Of a stretch of DNA of 25,781 nt, positions 9,265 through 17,058 are shown piece by piece; within the stretch, counting starts at the first letter, position 1; every line of letters starts with the position of its first letter. Source of the stretch: Paenibacillus sp. oral taxon 786 str. D14. GTDB taxonomy: Bacteria > Bacillota > Bacilli > Paenibacillales > Paenibacillaceae. A program made the position numbers and the translations under genes. Below the pieces are notes generated by a model, which did no database searches, was not told the DNA's origin, and saw only the letters and a list, made by a program, of their open reading frames with translations. The stretch is from positions 159,011-184,791 of the forward strand of contig NZ_GG695970.1 of assembly GCF_000159955.1 (NCBI RefSeq), given 5' to 3'.

Positions 9265-9810
9265 ATGAAAAATGAAATCACCACGAAACGCATGACGCTT
9301 AAAATCATCGATGACACCTATACGGATCAGGTCTTGGCGTTTGTCGTTCGGAATAAAGACTTCCTTAAGGCGTGGGAACCGCTAAGGACGGAAGATTTCT
9401 ACACTTACTCCGTTCAACAGGAAATCCTGCGGGACGAAGCCGAGAAGATGGAGCAAGGTTTGCTCCGGAAATTCTGGCTATTCCAAGATGGCCGGATTAT
9501 AGGTTCGGTGGCGCTCAGCAATATTGTCAGAGGGGCGTTCCAGTCCTGCCACATGGGGTATCGAATCGATGAGCAGGAGCAAGGAAAGGGACTGATGACG
9601 GAAGCCGTCGAGGCGGTGGTTGGCCATGCGTTCCGCGAGTTGCACTTGCATCGGATTGAGGCAAACATCATGCCAAGAAATCACGCATCGCTTCGCGTGG
9701 TGCAGAAGTTAGGTTTTCAAAATGAAGGAATCTCGAAAAAGTACCTGCAAATTAACGGGAAGTGGGAAGATCATATTCATATGGTTCTGCTCAATGAGGA
9801 GATGGAGTAA
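9265..9810 (+). CDS. GNAT family N-acetyltransferase, RimJ/RimL-like
   Basis: A 181-residue GNAT-fold enzyme expected to transfer acetyl from acetyl-CoA to an amine, typically a protein N-terminus or small molecule. The acetyl-CoA pyrophosphate loop is seen as EQEQGKGLMTEA (about 107-118), after the strand GYRIDE. The later segment HRIEANIMPRNHASLRVVQKLGF is the family's typical beta5-alpha4 region, with Asn and Ser placed for CoA contacts. The length is normal for RimJ/RimL-like proteins, and the protein resembles ribosomal-protein-serine acetyltransferase-type members. A GTGAGG ribosome site precedes the ATG. The substrate cannot be read from the sequence. Confidence 0.88.
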   Translation: MKNEITTKRMTLKIIDDTYTDQVLAFVVRNKDFLKAWEPLRTEDFYTYSVQQEILRDEAEKMEQGLLRKFWLFQDGRIIGSVALSNIVRGAFQSCHMGYRIDEQEQGKGLMTEAVEAVVGHAFRELHLHRIEANIMPRNHASLRVVQKLGFQNEGISKKYLQINGKWEDHIHMVLLNEEME

Positions 9811-9835
9811 TTAAACCCCATGCCCGCGCAGCTAA

Positions 9836-9880
9836 AAAAGCCCTGTCCTAAGCGATTTCACCGCCGGGACAAGGCTTTTA
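9836..9880. terminator. Bidirectional terminator between the acetyltransferase gene and murI
   Basis: AAAAGCCCTGTCC (9836-9848) pairs with GGACAAGGCTTTT (9867-9879) with one mismatch. The plus strand has a TTTTA tail and the minus strand a TTTTTT run, so it can serve both convergent genes, the minus strand (murI) better. Confidence 0.85.
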
Positions 9881-9894
9881 TACGTTACCGCGCA

Positions 9895-10677
9895 TTATTG
9901 AGCAGAATATTGCGTTTGCAGGTAATCCAGCGCCCGGGCCATTTTGTCCAGATAAGCCGGGTTTTCGTCGGAGCATTTGAACTCGATATGCCCTTTAAAA
10001 GCTTGACCGGGATTGGCCGAGCTGCCAATCAGCGAACACAGCCGCTCTACCGTGCCATGGCTGCCGTCGATCAGCTCAATATGGGGCGGCAGGATTTGCT
10101 GCAGGATGCTTTTGTAATAAGGAAAATGCGTGCATCCCAGCACAATCGTGCTGTATTGCGACAAATCGATCCCCGCGAGCTTGCGGCTGAAATAACGCTC
10201 GATTTCGTCCCGATCGAACTGCAGTTGTTCGCAATATTGCACCAACTCCGGCAGCGGCATCGAATCCACCACCTTGTGGTCGTCCACCCGGGCCACCAGG
10301 TCAGTGTATTTCGAAAGGCTTAACGTCAACGAGGTCGCAAAAACCAAGACCCGTTTGCCGGCGGCTTGGCTTCGTTTCACGGCCGGCTTCACGGCCGGCT
10401 CCATGCCGACAATCGGGATGTCGTACGTACGGCGAAGTTCCTCGATGGCGGCGCTCGTTGCGGTATTGCAGGCCACGACCAAGGCTTTAATGTCGCCCTG
10501 CATGATAAGACTTACCGATTCCTCGACGTACCGTTTCACTTCGGGCAGCGTTTTGGTCCCGTAAGGCACGTGGAGCGTATCGGCAAAATAAAGAAAATCC
10601 TCGTTCGGCAGCTTCCTCATCGCCTCCGTTAACACGGTCAAGCCGCCGATCCCTGAGTCAAAAAATGCGATTCTCAC
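9895..10677 (-). CDS. murI: Glutamate racemase
   Basis: A 260-residue cytoplasmic enzyme that interconverts L- and D-glutamate to supply D-Glu for peptidoglycan. All signature sites are visible: DSGIGG at 7-12 with the conserved Asp-Ser pair, the first catalytic cysteine C70 in ACNTAT, and the second, C182, in GCTHFPY. The length is typical. The start is a GTG at 10677, with AGGTG 6 bases upstream. The gene begins inside the end of the upstream HD-domain gene, which overlaps it by 20 bases, so translation is probably coupled. In Bacillus the equivalent gene is often called racE. No sign of damage. Confidence 0.95.
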   Translation of the reverse strand: MRIAFFDSGIGGLTVLTEAMRKLPNEDFLYFADTLHVPYGTKTLPEVKRYVEESVSLIMQGDIKALVVACNTATSAAIEELRRTYDIPIVGMEPAVKPAVKRSQAAGKRVLVFATSLTLSLSKYTDLVARVDDHKVVDSMPLPELVQYCEQLQFDRDEIERYFSRKLAGIDLSQYSTIVLGCTHFPYYKSILQQILPPHIELIDGSHGTVERLCSLIGSSANPGQAFKGHIEFKCSDENPAYLDKMARALDYLQTQYSAQ

Positions 10678-11353
10678 TCATATCACCTGAATTTGTTGTG
10701 GTTTGTTCATCCTGATGTTCGTCAGCGGCATCCCATTCCCGGTAAAACTGCTCCAAGAAACGCAGCATAAATTCATGCCGTGATTCGGCCAGCTTCCGGG
10801 CATGCCGGGTATTCATCAAATCTTTTAACTTTAATAGCTTTTCGTAGAAATGATAAATCGTCGTTTTCTCATGGCTGCGGTAATCCAAATCGGAGAAATC
10901 CTGCCCCGGTTCATGCATGGATCTGCCTCTGGAGCCCCCATAAGCAAATGTTCTGGCAATGCCGATCGCTCCCATGGCATCCAGCCGGTCGGCATCCTGA
11001 ACGATTTGTCCGTTGAGCGTCGCCATAGGGGGATTTTTGCCGCCATTATATGACATGGTCGAAATAATCTCCATGACTTCGCTGATGACGGATGGATCCT
11101 CGATATGTGCTTCCAACCAGTTGCGAACCCGAAGTAATCCCGCTTCCTTGGACGGATTCAGCTTCTCGTCGGCGACGTCGTGCAGCAGGGCCGCCAGCTC
11201 GCATACGAACAAATCCGCCTGCTCCTTGCGGGCGATGGCCAAGGCCATGTTCCGCACCCGATGAATATGCCACCAGTCGTGGCCGCTCCCGTCCCCGCTG
11301 TGCACGTTTTGCACAAAGTGCTCGGCTTGTTCGATGATGTGCTGCCGATCCAT
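10658..11353 (-). CDS. HD-domain phosphohydrolase, YpgQ/YedJ-like
   Basis: A 231-residue metal-dependent HD-superfamily hydrolase. The metal ligands are visible in order: H25-D26 with H29 and H31 in GHDWWHIHRV, the HD pair H58-D59 in LLHDVADEK, and the later aspartate in DADRLDAMGAIGIARTF (about 120-136). The pattern matches the YpgQ/YedJ group, for which nucleotide pyrophosphohydrolase activity has been reported in B. subtilis YpgQ; specificity here is inferred. I chose the ATG at 11353 because AAAGGA lies about 9 bases upstream. A longer start at 11392 would run into the predicted promoter region and has no ribosome site. It overlaps murI by 20 bases and forms an operon with it. Confidence 0.85.
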   Translation of the reverse strand: MDRQHIIEQAEHFVQNVHSGDGSGHDWWHIHRVRNMALAIARKEQADLFVCELAALLHDVADEKLNPSKEAGLLRVRNWLEAHIEDPSVISEVMEIISTMSYNGGKNPPMATLNGQIVQDADRLDAMGAIGIARTFAYGGSRGRSMHEPGQDFSDLDYRSHEKTTIYHFYEKLLKLKDLMNTRHARKLAESRHEFMLRFLEQFYREWDAADEHQDEQTTTNSGDMSENRIF

Positions 11354-11400
11354 CTGCACCGTTCCTTTCCAATCCCTAGTTCCTAGAAACATCGAATACC

Positions 11401-11429
11401 ATCTTACCGCAAAATCGCCATTCTTTAAA
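11401..11429 (-). promoter_or_regulatory. Possible sigma-A promoter of the HD hydrolase/murI operon
   Basis: On the minus strand, TTTAAA (11424-11429) and TAAGAT (11401-11406) are separated by 17 bases, about 47 bases before the ATG. Both boxes are imperfect. A second TATAAT at 11452-11457 (minus) lacks a good -35. Confidence 0.3.
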
Positions 11430-11575
11430 CTTGTTTGTGAGTCCCAGTCGCATTATATGAACGAAAGATTCAGAAGGAAGCGGCGCAAAGTGCAAATATT
11501 TACCTTTATCCTGCGGACAGGTTCAGCGATAATAGGATTGGAAAGTTCTGTATGAATGGATGAAGGAGGCTCCCT

Positions 11576-12394
11576 ATGGCAGCGGGCAAGGAGATTCCCG
11601 AGCTTTATTTTGACGGGCAAACGATCGATGTGTTGTGGGATAATCAGGATCAAGTGGTGAAGTGGTTCGAGAAGTACTTTGGCTGGAAGGTGCTTCGGCA
11701 AGAGAACTGGAAGGTGGATCCCCGCTGTTCCCAAGGTAAAATGACTCAGTTACCCTTTGGAACCTGGCTGGTGACTTATCTTACGGATACCCGGCTCCCC
11801 CATCACTATGCTGAACGAGGGACCGTGGATGCCGACCTTCGGGTTTGCTTTCGAACCCGGGAATTGGATCGTCTGCGGCGAGCTTTTGTCACCGATGGCG
11901 TGCGAGTATCTGCCGTATATGCTGGGCCCCAATCCCGGTATTTCGATGTATGGGCTACCGCCGAAGGCATCCGGTTAACGCTGCAGGAGGATTTGACGTT
12001 GCCATCTTCCGACTTAGCGCCCTCTTGGATCAGGGTAGGCGTCAGCCGGTTAAACGAGGCGATTCAATGGTACGGACAACATCTGGGCATGAAATGTACC
12101 CAGCATCATCCGACCGACGGCTACGCAGTGATGGAGCTGCCGCTGAATCATTCCGAAGCGAAGTCACTTTGGGTGCTTGAACAAAAAAGTGATGAGGCAT
12201 GCGTCGGCAAAGTGGACGGGCAGGTCCAGCCGGTGTGCTGGATTCAAGAGCGTCAAGACTTTTTCAAGTATCATCAATATTTAAAACAACGCGGAATCGA
12301 AACCTCCGGGATCGGCGGCTATCTGACCCAGGGATTAGTAAGTTTTCATTTCTATGATCCGGACGGAAATCGATTTAATATCCGTAGTTTGTGA
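11576..12394 (+). CDS. Tandem VOC (glyoxalase/bleomycin-resistance) superfamily protein
   Basis: A 272-residue cytoplasmic protein made of two vicinal-oxygen-chelate-like halves, about 10-130 and about 150-272. The second half shows the usual beginning (a strand, then NEAIQWYGQHLGM) and the usual end (FYDPDGNRFNI) of a glyoxalase-type module. The first half starts similarly with a VVKWFEKYFGWKV helix. The family includes dioxygenases, glyoxalases, isomerases and antibiotic-binding proteins, and the metal-ligand set is not clear enough to choose. AAGGAGG precedes the ATG with good spacing. The stop lies 8 bases upstream of the following lipoprotein start, so the two probably share a transcript. 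Confidence 0.75.
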   Translation: MAAGKEIPELYFDGQTIDVLWDNQDQVVKWFEKYFGWKVLRQENWKVDPRCSQGKMTQLPFGTWLVTYLTDTRLPHHYAERGTVDADLRVCFRTRELDRLRRAFVTDGVRVSAVYAGPQSRYFDVWATAEGIRLTLQEDLTLPSSDLAPSWIRVGVSRLNEAIQWYGQHLGMKCTQHHPTDGYAVMELPLNHSEAKSLWVLEQKSDEACVGKVDGQVQPVCWIQERQDFFKYHQYLKQRGIETSGIGGYLTQGLVSFHFYDPDGNRFNIRSL

Positions 12395-12402
12395 GGTGTA
12401 GA

Positions 12403-13035
12403 ATGAGAAAATATTTTTATCCCATCCTGGCTTGTGTTCTAGTTGCTTCCTTGGTCCTCTCGGGTTGCGAAGGGAGTCGTTCGGAGACGGTTGACCTAGA
12501 GAACCATTTACCAAAGAAGGTAATCGAGGGCATCAAGATTGAACCCCTGCCGATGGACGACGAAGAGTATGCCATTCTGAAAGCGACAGGATCGGATAGT
12601 TCATTGATATTTGACGTGAACTTAGGTGAGGTTCAAGCCAATCGGGTTCATTTTTGGGTTGATCAGTATGTGAATGGGGAGAAAGTGGGATCCTTGCTCG
12701 GGCTGGAAACTTCTCTGGAACAGGTCAAAGACACCTTTCGCTTGTATTTAACGACCCTTGGCATGAGGAACGGGGACGAGGTCTGGACGATTGCTTTCCG
12801 GCAAAAAGGAAACGTGGTCAGCTCCAAAGCGGAAATGCCCAAGAGCGATTATGATAGTGCCATGACCCATCCCATGACGTCCATTACCGCGAACCCAAAT
12901 GAAACGGCCGTATTGGGCGTAATTGTGAGAAATAAAGGGAAGGGCTATATGGAGTCCAGCGATGATGTCGATGCATTGATCCGTGACAATCAGGAAGTTC
13001 ATGTCTTGAGATGTACGATCATTAAGGATCGATGA
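12403..13035 (+). CDS. Hypothetical lipoprotein
   Basis: A 210-residue protein with a clear lipoprotein signal: MRKYFYPILACVLVASLVLSGC carries the lipobox LSGC, so C22 should be lipidated and the rest displayed outside the membrane. I recognise no domain in the mature part. A GTG at 12391 would add four residues but overlaps the upstream stop codon. The ATG at 12403 has GAGGTG 4 bases upstream and is preferred. It follows the VOC protein with an 8-base gap and converges with the M50-type protease gene 10 bases beyond its stop. Confidence 0.8.
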   Translation: MRKYFYPILACVLVASLVLSGCEGSRSETVDLENHLPKKVIEGIKIEPLPMDDEEYAILKATGSDSSLIFDVNLGEVQANRVHFWVDQYVNGEKVGSLLGLETSLEQVKDTFRLYLTTLGMRNGDEVWTIAFRQKGNVVSSKAEMPKSDYDSAMTHPMTSITANPNETAVLGVIVRNKGKGYMESSDDVDALIRDNQEVHVLRCTIIKDR

Positions 13036-13038
13036 GGG

Positions 13039-13055
13039 GAGCCCTCTACGGGCTC
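13039..13055. other. Hairpin at the convergent gene ends
   Basis: GAGCCC (13039-13044) and GGGCTC (13050-13055) form a 6-base stem with a 5-base loop, overlapping the stop of the minus-strand protease gene. There is no T run on either side, so it is not a standard terminator. It may slow read-through between the converging transcripts. Confidence 0.4.
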
Positions 13056-13756
13056 ACCGAGCTCGAACGGCTCATTCTGCGCTTCTCCCGGTTCCGTCTG
13101 CGGTCATTCCAATACAGTTGCAGCGCGGACAAGGCGCATAGCAGTGAAATGGCTAGAAAGATTAGCGACCATACCAGAGGGGAAACTCCTGTAAGCTGGG
13201 CCAGATTGGTCGCATCTCCCGCCTGGCTGGGCGAAACGATGGAATTCAGCAGCAGCGTGACCGGCCCCAGCACCGACTCTTCCAAGCATAAGAACGCCAG
13301 CAACAGATAATAGAAATTGCGAATTCGTCCTCCCCACAGGAAAAACGCTGCGTTCACCAGCAGAAACAAGATTAACCATCCCCGGCCGTAGCCCGAGCGT
13401 ACAAACAGCAGCAGCGAGATCAACGCCAGCATACTGATCAAGACGAGGCCGGCGGCTTGTTGTTGTCGGGAATAGCCGAAGAACATGGCGACCGCAAACA
13501 GGGAAGCCGAGGTATATCCAGCCAAGGATACGGCGAATTGGCTCCATCCCGATGCCAGTACCGAATAGGTGACGCCGCTGTGATCCGGGTGCAGTTCGAT
13601 GCGAAGCACCTGTCCGGACGCAAGTAAGGTAACCACGGCATGGCCCAACTCATGCACCATCGTGTCCAGCATGCGGAACCAATCGGAGAACGGGATCAAT
13701 CGGGTTAAAACGGCCGCTCCGATCAGAAAAACACAAGCTTTCAGCCATTGATTCAT
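13046..13756 (-). CDS. M50-type membrane metalloprotease-like protein
   Basis: A 236-residue polytopic membrane protein related to the M50B-like family. The zinc-binding motif HELGH is at 35-39, inside the first membrane region, followed by several hydrophobic helices (roughly 75-200). The C-terminal tail is strongly basic (NDRRRNREKRRMSR) and likely cytoplasmic. M50 enzymes cut within membranes, often to release regulators such as sporulation sigma factors. The third zinc ligand of active members is not obvious here, so activity is unproven. The ATG at 13756 is preferred over the TTG one codon upstream; GAAGG lies 4 bases ahead. It diverges from the Shango-like operon with promoters placed back to back. 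Confidence 0.75.
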   Translation of the reverse strand: MNQWLKACVFLIGAAVLTRLIPFSDWFRMLDTMVHELGHAVVTLLASGQVLRIELHPDHSGVTYSVLASGWSQFAVSLAGYTSASLFAVAMFFGYSRQQQAAGLVLISMLALISLLLFVRSGYGRGWLILFLLVNAAFFLWGGRIRNFYYLLLAFLCLEESVLGPVTLLLNSIVSPSQAGDATNLAQLTGVSPLVWSLIFLAISLLCALSALQLYWNDRRRNREKRRMSRSSSVSP

Positions 13757-13775
13757 CAAACCTTCGCCCTCCCCG

Positions 13776-13790
13776 GCAACTTGCAGTTGC
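13776..13790. promoter_or_regulatory. Inverted repeat over the M50 gene transcription start
   Basis: GCAACTTGCAGTTGC is a perfect 6-base inverted repeat around a TGC centre. It lies where transcription from the minus-strand promoter at 13796-13824 should begin, so it may be an operator or a 5' transcript hairpin. Confidence 0.4.
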
Positions 13791-13795
13791 TTTTC

Positions 13796-13824
13796 ATTAT
13801 AAGGGAGGGCAAAATAGTATTCAA
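13796..13824 (-). promoter_or_regulatory. Sigma-A promoter of the M50 protease gene
   Basis: On the minus strand, TTGAAT (13819-13824) and a perfect TATAAT (13796-13801) are separated by exactly 17 bases. The expected start site is near 13789, about 33 bases before the ATG. Confidence 0.65.
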
Positions 13825-13828
13825 AAGG

Positions 13829-13857
13829 CGAACAAATTTTCGGTCGGGTGGTATAAT
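13829..13857 (+). promoter_or_regulatory. Extended -10 promoter of the Shango-like operon
   Basis: A perfect extended -10, TGGTATAAT (13849-13857), lies 24 bases upstream of the first gene's ATG. The -35 is weak (CGAACA, 13829-13834, 17-base spacer), as is usual for extended -10 promoters. The leader would be under 20 bases. Confidence 0.6.
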
Positions 13858-13881
13858 GGACGTGACGGAGGTTTAGGAACG

Positions 13882-15651
13882 ATGAACGACGGAACGGATG
13901 AAAAACACAGCTTTTTCAGCCGACATCTACATAATAATCGGGAACGACAGACGAACCCGGAACACCAGCTAACCTTCGCCGAATTGGAAGTGGTGGACGG
14001 AAACAAGCCGGAGGAAGGCAGGAAGGAGCCGGTGAGCCGGGTGGTTGCGCCGGATCTTTGGGAGCGTACTACGGATTGGCAACAGGATTTTCGTTATATT
14101 TCCCGGGAGCAACGGTTTGTCCAGAAGGCGAAGGAATTGGAGACAGCCTTTGAGGGGGCAGCGGAGTTTGTTCCTTTTCAGACGTATTGGCCGACCTATG
14201 ATGAGATGCAGCCAAGGCAGCTGAAATGGTATTTGTTCTGGCGCGGGGAGGTCCGTTCCGGACGTTATCCGGATACTGATCTGTCTTACGTATTCGTTTA
14301 TTTGTACGAGCTGATCCATGGGATCGGCTGGTCGGAGCCGGCCGAAGGATATGCCTTAATGGAGCAGGTTTGGCAGGGATACCGGCAGCGTTATCCTAAG
14401 CTGGATCTCTACGTACGGGAGTGGTTATTCGATTTGGCCTTGGTGTTCCAACTGGAGGAACGTCCCACTGAACCGATGGCCAAGCTGCCACGCAATCTGT
14501 CCATGGAGCTGAAGGAGCTGGAATGGCGCAGAAGATTCACCGCCGAACCGCTGGACCTGAGCTGGGAGCTGCTGCTCAAGCTGGTGGATTATAATGTGGA
14601 AAAGAGCCGCTTTTACCAGGAGCAAGGGCGCAAGGACATGCAAAACTACGTGCCGAGGGTCATTTCGTTGGTCGACGGCTATCTTTCCAGAAGCAAGGGC
14701 ATTCGGATTCTGGAGCTGTATAAGCCGAAGGAGACTCAAATCGCCCGTTACCTGTTCCGCAGCGCGGTGTATGATCATGAATTGTATGGGCGCACGAAGC
14801 CAGTCACCGTCTTGCCTTATAGCGGGCATCCGCCGCTGCGAGCCTTTCTGACCCAGCTCGTACGCCTAACCGAGAACCAATTGCGGGAGTTAACCGGGTT
14901 TAAGGGAAAGCTGCGGGGGATCGACGTGGGGCCGGAGATCGAGCAGCTGGTCCGCCGTTATTTGAGCAAGGAATTTGAACGACAGAGGGCAGAAGAAGCG
15001 AAAGCACGGGCACCCAAAGTGAAAATTAACACCGCCAAATTGCGCAAGCTGCAGCAGGAGTCCGACGAGGTGCGGGACATGCTGCTTAGCGAGGAGCAGA
15101 CGCTGGCTTTTGCGCCGGAAGCACCGGGAATGCCGCTGGAGCAGGCTGCAATTTCGTTAGGACGATCGCCTGTCGAAGTGGAACCGTTGCAGCCCGCCTT
15201 TGATTTTGAACGGGGATATGAACAGGTGCTGGAAGAGGCAGAGGCGGCGCGATCCGATAGAGCAGATTCGTTTGGGGAGCGTAGGGAAGAGACGGCCATT
15301 GATTCGCAGTCCCCGCACCCGGTTGAAGAAGTTCCTCAGCCATTGGCCGAGGAACGAAGCGATGCTGAGCAGTTCCAAAGCGGGGCGATCACGAACTTGC
15401 CGGAGGAATGGCAGGAACTGTTCGCTGGCTTGACGGCTCCGCAGGCGCAGATGTTGGCCGCTCTACTCCAGGGCCAAAGTGCTGAGGAACGCCAAGCGAT
15501 TGCCGAGCAGGCTGGCTCCATGCCTGAGCTGCTGATCGATGAGATCAATGAGCTGGCGATGGAGCAGATCGGGGATCTCTTAATCGACGGAGACGAAGTT
15601 GTAGATGACTACCGCGCAGAGCTTGACGGGTGGCTTGCAAGTCAACGCTAA
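13882..15651 (+). CDS. sngA: Shango-type defence protein, TerB_N/TerB_C domains
   Basis: A 589-residue cytoplasmic protein and first gene of a three-gene defence operon. Residues about 85-300 match the TerB_N pattern, including FVPFQTYWPTYDEM and LKWYLFWRGEVRSGRYPDT (about 97-132). Residues about 345-585 match TerB_C, with the segment PKVKINTAKLRKLQQESDEVR (379-399) and the ending LLIDEINELAMEQIGDLLIDGD (550-571). An acidic, low-complexity stretch (about 435-500) separates the TerB_C parts. I see no separate TerB core domain in the middle. TerB-domain proteins are linked to stress and phage defence, and their molecular role is unclear. AGGA lies just upstream of the ATG. It shares a transcript with the ATPase and helicase genes. 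The symbol follows the Shango naming and rests on operon content, not alignment. Confidence 0.8.
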   Translation: MNDGTDEKHSFFSRHLHNNRERQTNPEHQLTFAELEVVDGNKPEEGRKEPVSRVVAPDLWERTTDWQQDFRYISREQRFVQKAKELETAFEGAAEFVPFQTYWPTYDEMQPRQLKWYLFWRGEVRSGRYPDTDLSYVFVYLYELIHGIGWSEPAEGYALMEQVWQGYRQRYPKLDLYVREWLFDLALVFQLEERPTEPMAKLPRNLSMELKELEWRRRFTAEPLDLSWELLLKLVDYNVEKSRFYQEQGRKDMQNYVPRVISLVDGYLSRSKGIRILELYKPKETQIARYLFRSAVYDHELYGRTKPVTVLPYSGHPPLRAFLTQLVRLTENQLRELTGFKGKLRGIDVGPEIEQLVRRYLSKEFERQRAEEAKARAPKVKINTAKLRKLQQESDEVRDMLLSEEQTLAFAPEAPGMPLEQAAISLGRSPVEVEPLQPAFDFERGYEQVLEEAEAARSDRADSFGERREETAIDSQSPHPVEEVPQPLAEERSDAEQFQSGAITNLPEEWQELFAGLTAPQAQMLAALLQGQSAEERQAIAEQAGSMPELLIDEINELAMEQIGDLLIDGDEVVDDYRAELDGWLASQR

Positions 15652-15711
15652 GCGATAAGAGAGATACATTGTAGGATATAGGATAAGTTTGGAACGATGA
15701 GGTGAACGAGA

Positions 15712-17058
15712 ATGAAACAGGTGCAAATCCCCAAGCGGCTGACCACCGCGCTCGTCAATTCCTTGACGGCCGGGGTCGTGCCGCGGGTCGGGCTGGAGCA
15801 TATCGCGGTCGGGCGTAAACCGGAGGTGGCGTCGATCCTGCAGGACATGGACAATATTGCGGAGGGCGGGGCGGCTTTCCGTTTGATCACAGGGCGTTAC
15901 GGAAGCGGGAAGAGCTTCCTGCTCCAGATGATTCGCAACTATGCGATGGACCGCGATTTCGTGGTGGCTGACGCCGATCTTTCGCCGGAGCGCCGGCTGG
16001 TCGGCACAAAAGGGCAGGGGCTGGCAACCTATCGGGAGCTGATGATGCATTTATCCACCCGAACGCGGCCTGACGGCGGCGCGCTGGAGACGATGCTGCA
16101 GAAGTGGATCGCCGCTCTCCAGCAGGAGCAAATGCAGGCCACCGGCCTGCGTCCCGGTGATCCGCAGCTGCATGATGCGGTGGAGCTGCGAATTTATGCG
16201 GTGACCAACGAGATGCAAAGCCTCGTGCACGGATTTGACTTCGCCAAGGTGCTGGCAGCCTACTGGTCGGGCTACAAGCTTGGCGACGATGACCGGAAAG
16301 CCGCGGCTTTACGCTGGCTGCGCGGCGAGGTGCCAACCAAAACGGAGGCGCGCCAGGAGCTGGGTGTCGGCGTGATCATCGACGACGACAACTGGTACGA
16401 CTACATGAAGCTGTGGGCGGAATTTGCAGTGCGCATCGGGTATCGCGGGCTGCTGCTGTTCATCGATGAGGGCGTCAATCTGTACAAAATCACAAACAGC
16501 ATCTCCCGCCAAAGCAATTACGAGAAGATCCTGACGATGTTCAACGACACGATGCAGGGGAAAGCCCAGTACCTCGGCATCTTCTTGGGCGGCACGCCGC
16601 AATTCGTGGAAGACGAGCGGCGCGGGCTGTTCAGCTACGATGCCCTGCGCTCGCGGCTGATCGATGGGCGCTACAGCAGTGGGACGCGCCGTTCGTATAC
16701 GTCGCCGATCCTGAAGCTGGACATGCTGTCGCATGAGGAAATTTTGCTCTTGCTGCAGAAGCTGCGCGAGATTCACGCGATCCATTTCGGTTACACGATG
16801 CGCCTGACCGATGAGCAGTTGATCGCCTTTATGCAGGCGGCGGTGAACCGCTTGGGTGCCGAGGAGTTGCTCACGACCCGGGAGGTCGTGCGCGATTTTA
16901 TGGATGTGCTGCACCTGATGCACCAGCAGCCGGAGCTGTCGTTCGAGGAACTGATGGGCGAACGGGAGCAGGAATATGCGGCGTCTGCGAACCAAGGGGA
17001 CAAGAACAAGGGCGGCACCGACGAGCTGGACGACTTTTTGGCGGAGTTTGAGTTATGA
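15712..17058 (+). CDS. sngB: Shango-type ATPase, BrxD-like (DUF2791) P-loop protein
   Basis: A 448-residue P-loop ATPase of the DUF2791 / BREX ATP-binding family. Walker A is GRYGSGKS at 61-68, in the phrase AFRLITGRYGSGKSFLLQMI. Walker B is LLLFIDE at 247-253. A sensor-like strand, GIFLGGTPQF, is at 289-298, and an arginine-rich helix, DALRSRLIDGR, lies at 310-320. The C-terminus is charged and acidic (about 425-448). The family was first noted as BrxD of BREX, but the partners here (a TerB protein and an Lhr-like helicase, with no PglZ or methylase) fit Shango. GAGGTG precedes the ATG by 7 bases. The stop overlaps the helicase start by 4 bases, implying a fixed ratio of the two. The letter B is assigned by gene order and could be swapped with C in published naming. 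Confidence 0.82.
   Translation: MKQVQIPKRLTTALVNSLTAGVVPRVGLEHIAVGRKPEVASILQDMDNIAEGGAAFRLITGRYGSGKSFLLQMIRNYAMDRDFVVADADLSPERRLVGTKGQGLATYRELMMHLSTRTRPDGGALETMLQKWIAALQQEQMQATGLRPGDPQLHDAVELRIYAVTNEMQSLVHGFDFAKVLAAYWSGYKLGDDDRKAAALRWLRGEVPTKTEARQELGVGVIIDDDNWYDYMKLWAEFAVRIGYRGLLLFIDEGVNLYKITNSISRQSNYEKILTMFNDTMQGKAQYLGIFLGGTPQFVEDERRGLFSYDALRSRLIDGRYSSGTRRSYTSPILKLDMLSHEEILLLLQKLREIHAIHFGYTMRLTDEQLIAFMQAAVNRLGAEELLTTREVVRDFMDVLHLMHQQPELSFEELMGEREQEYAASANQGDKNKGGTDELDDFLAEFEL

Noticed and set aside
13039..13055. Intrinsic terminator for the lipoprotein and protease genes
   Set aside because: The hairpin has no U tract on either strand and overlaps a stop codon; kept only as a hairpin.
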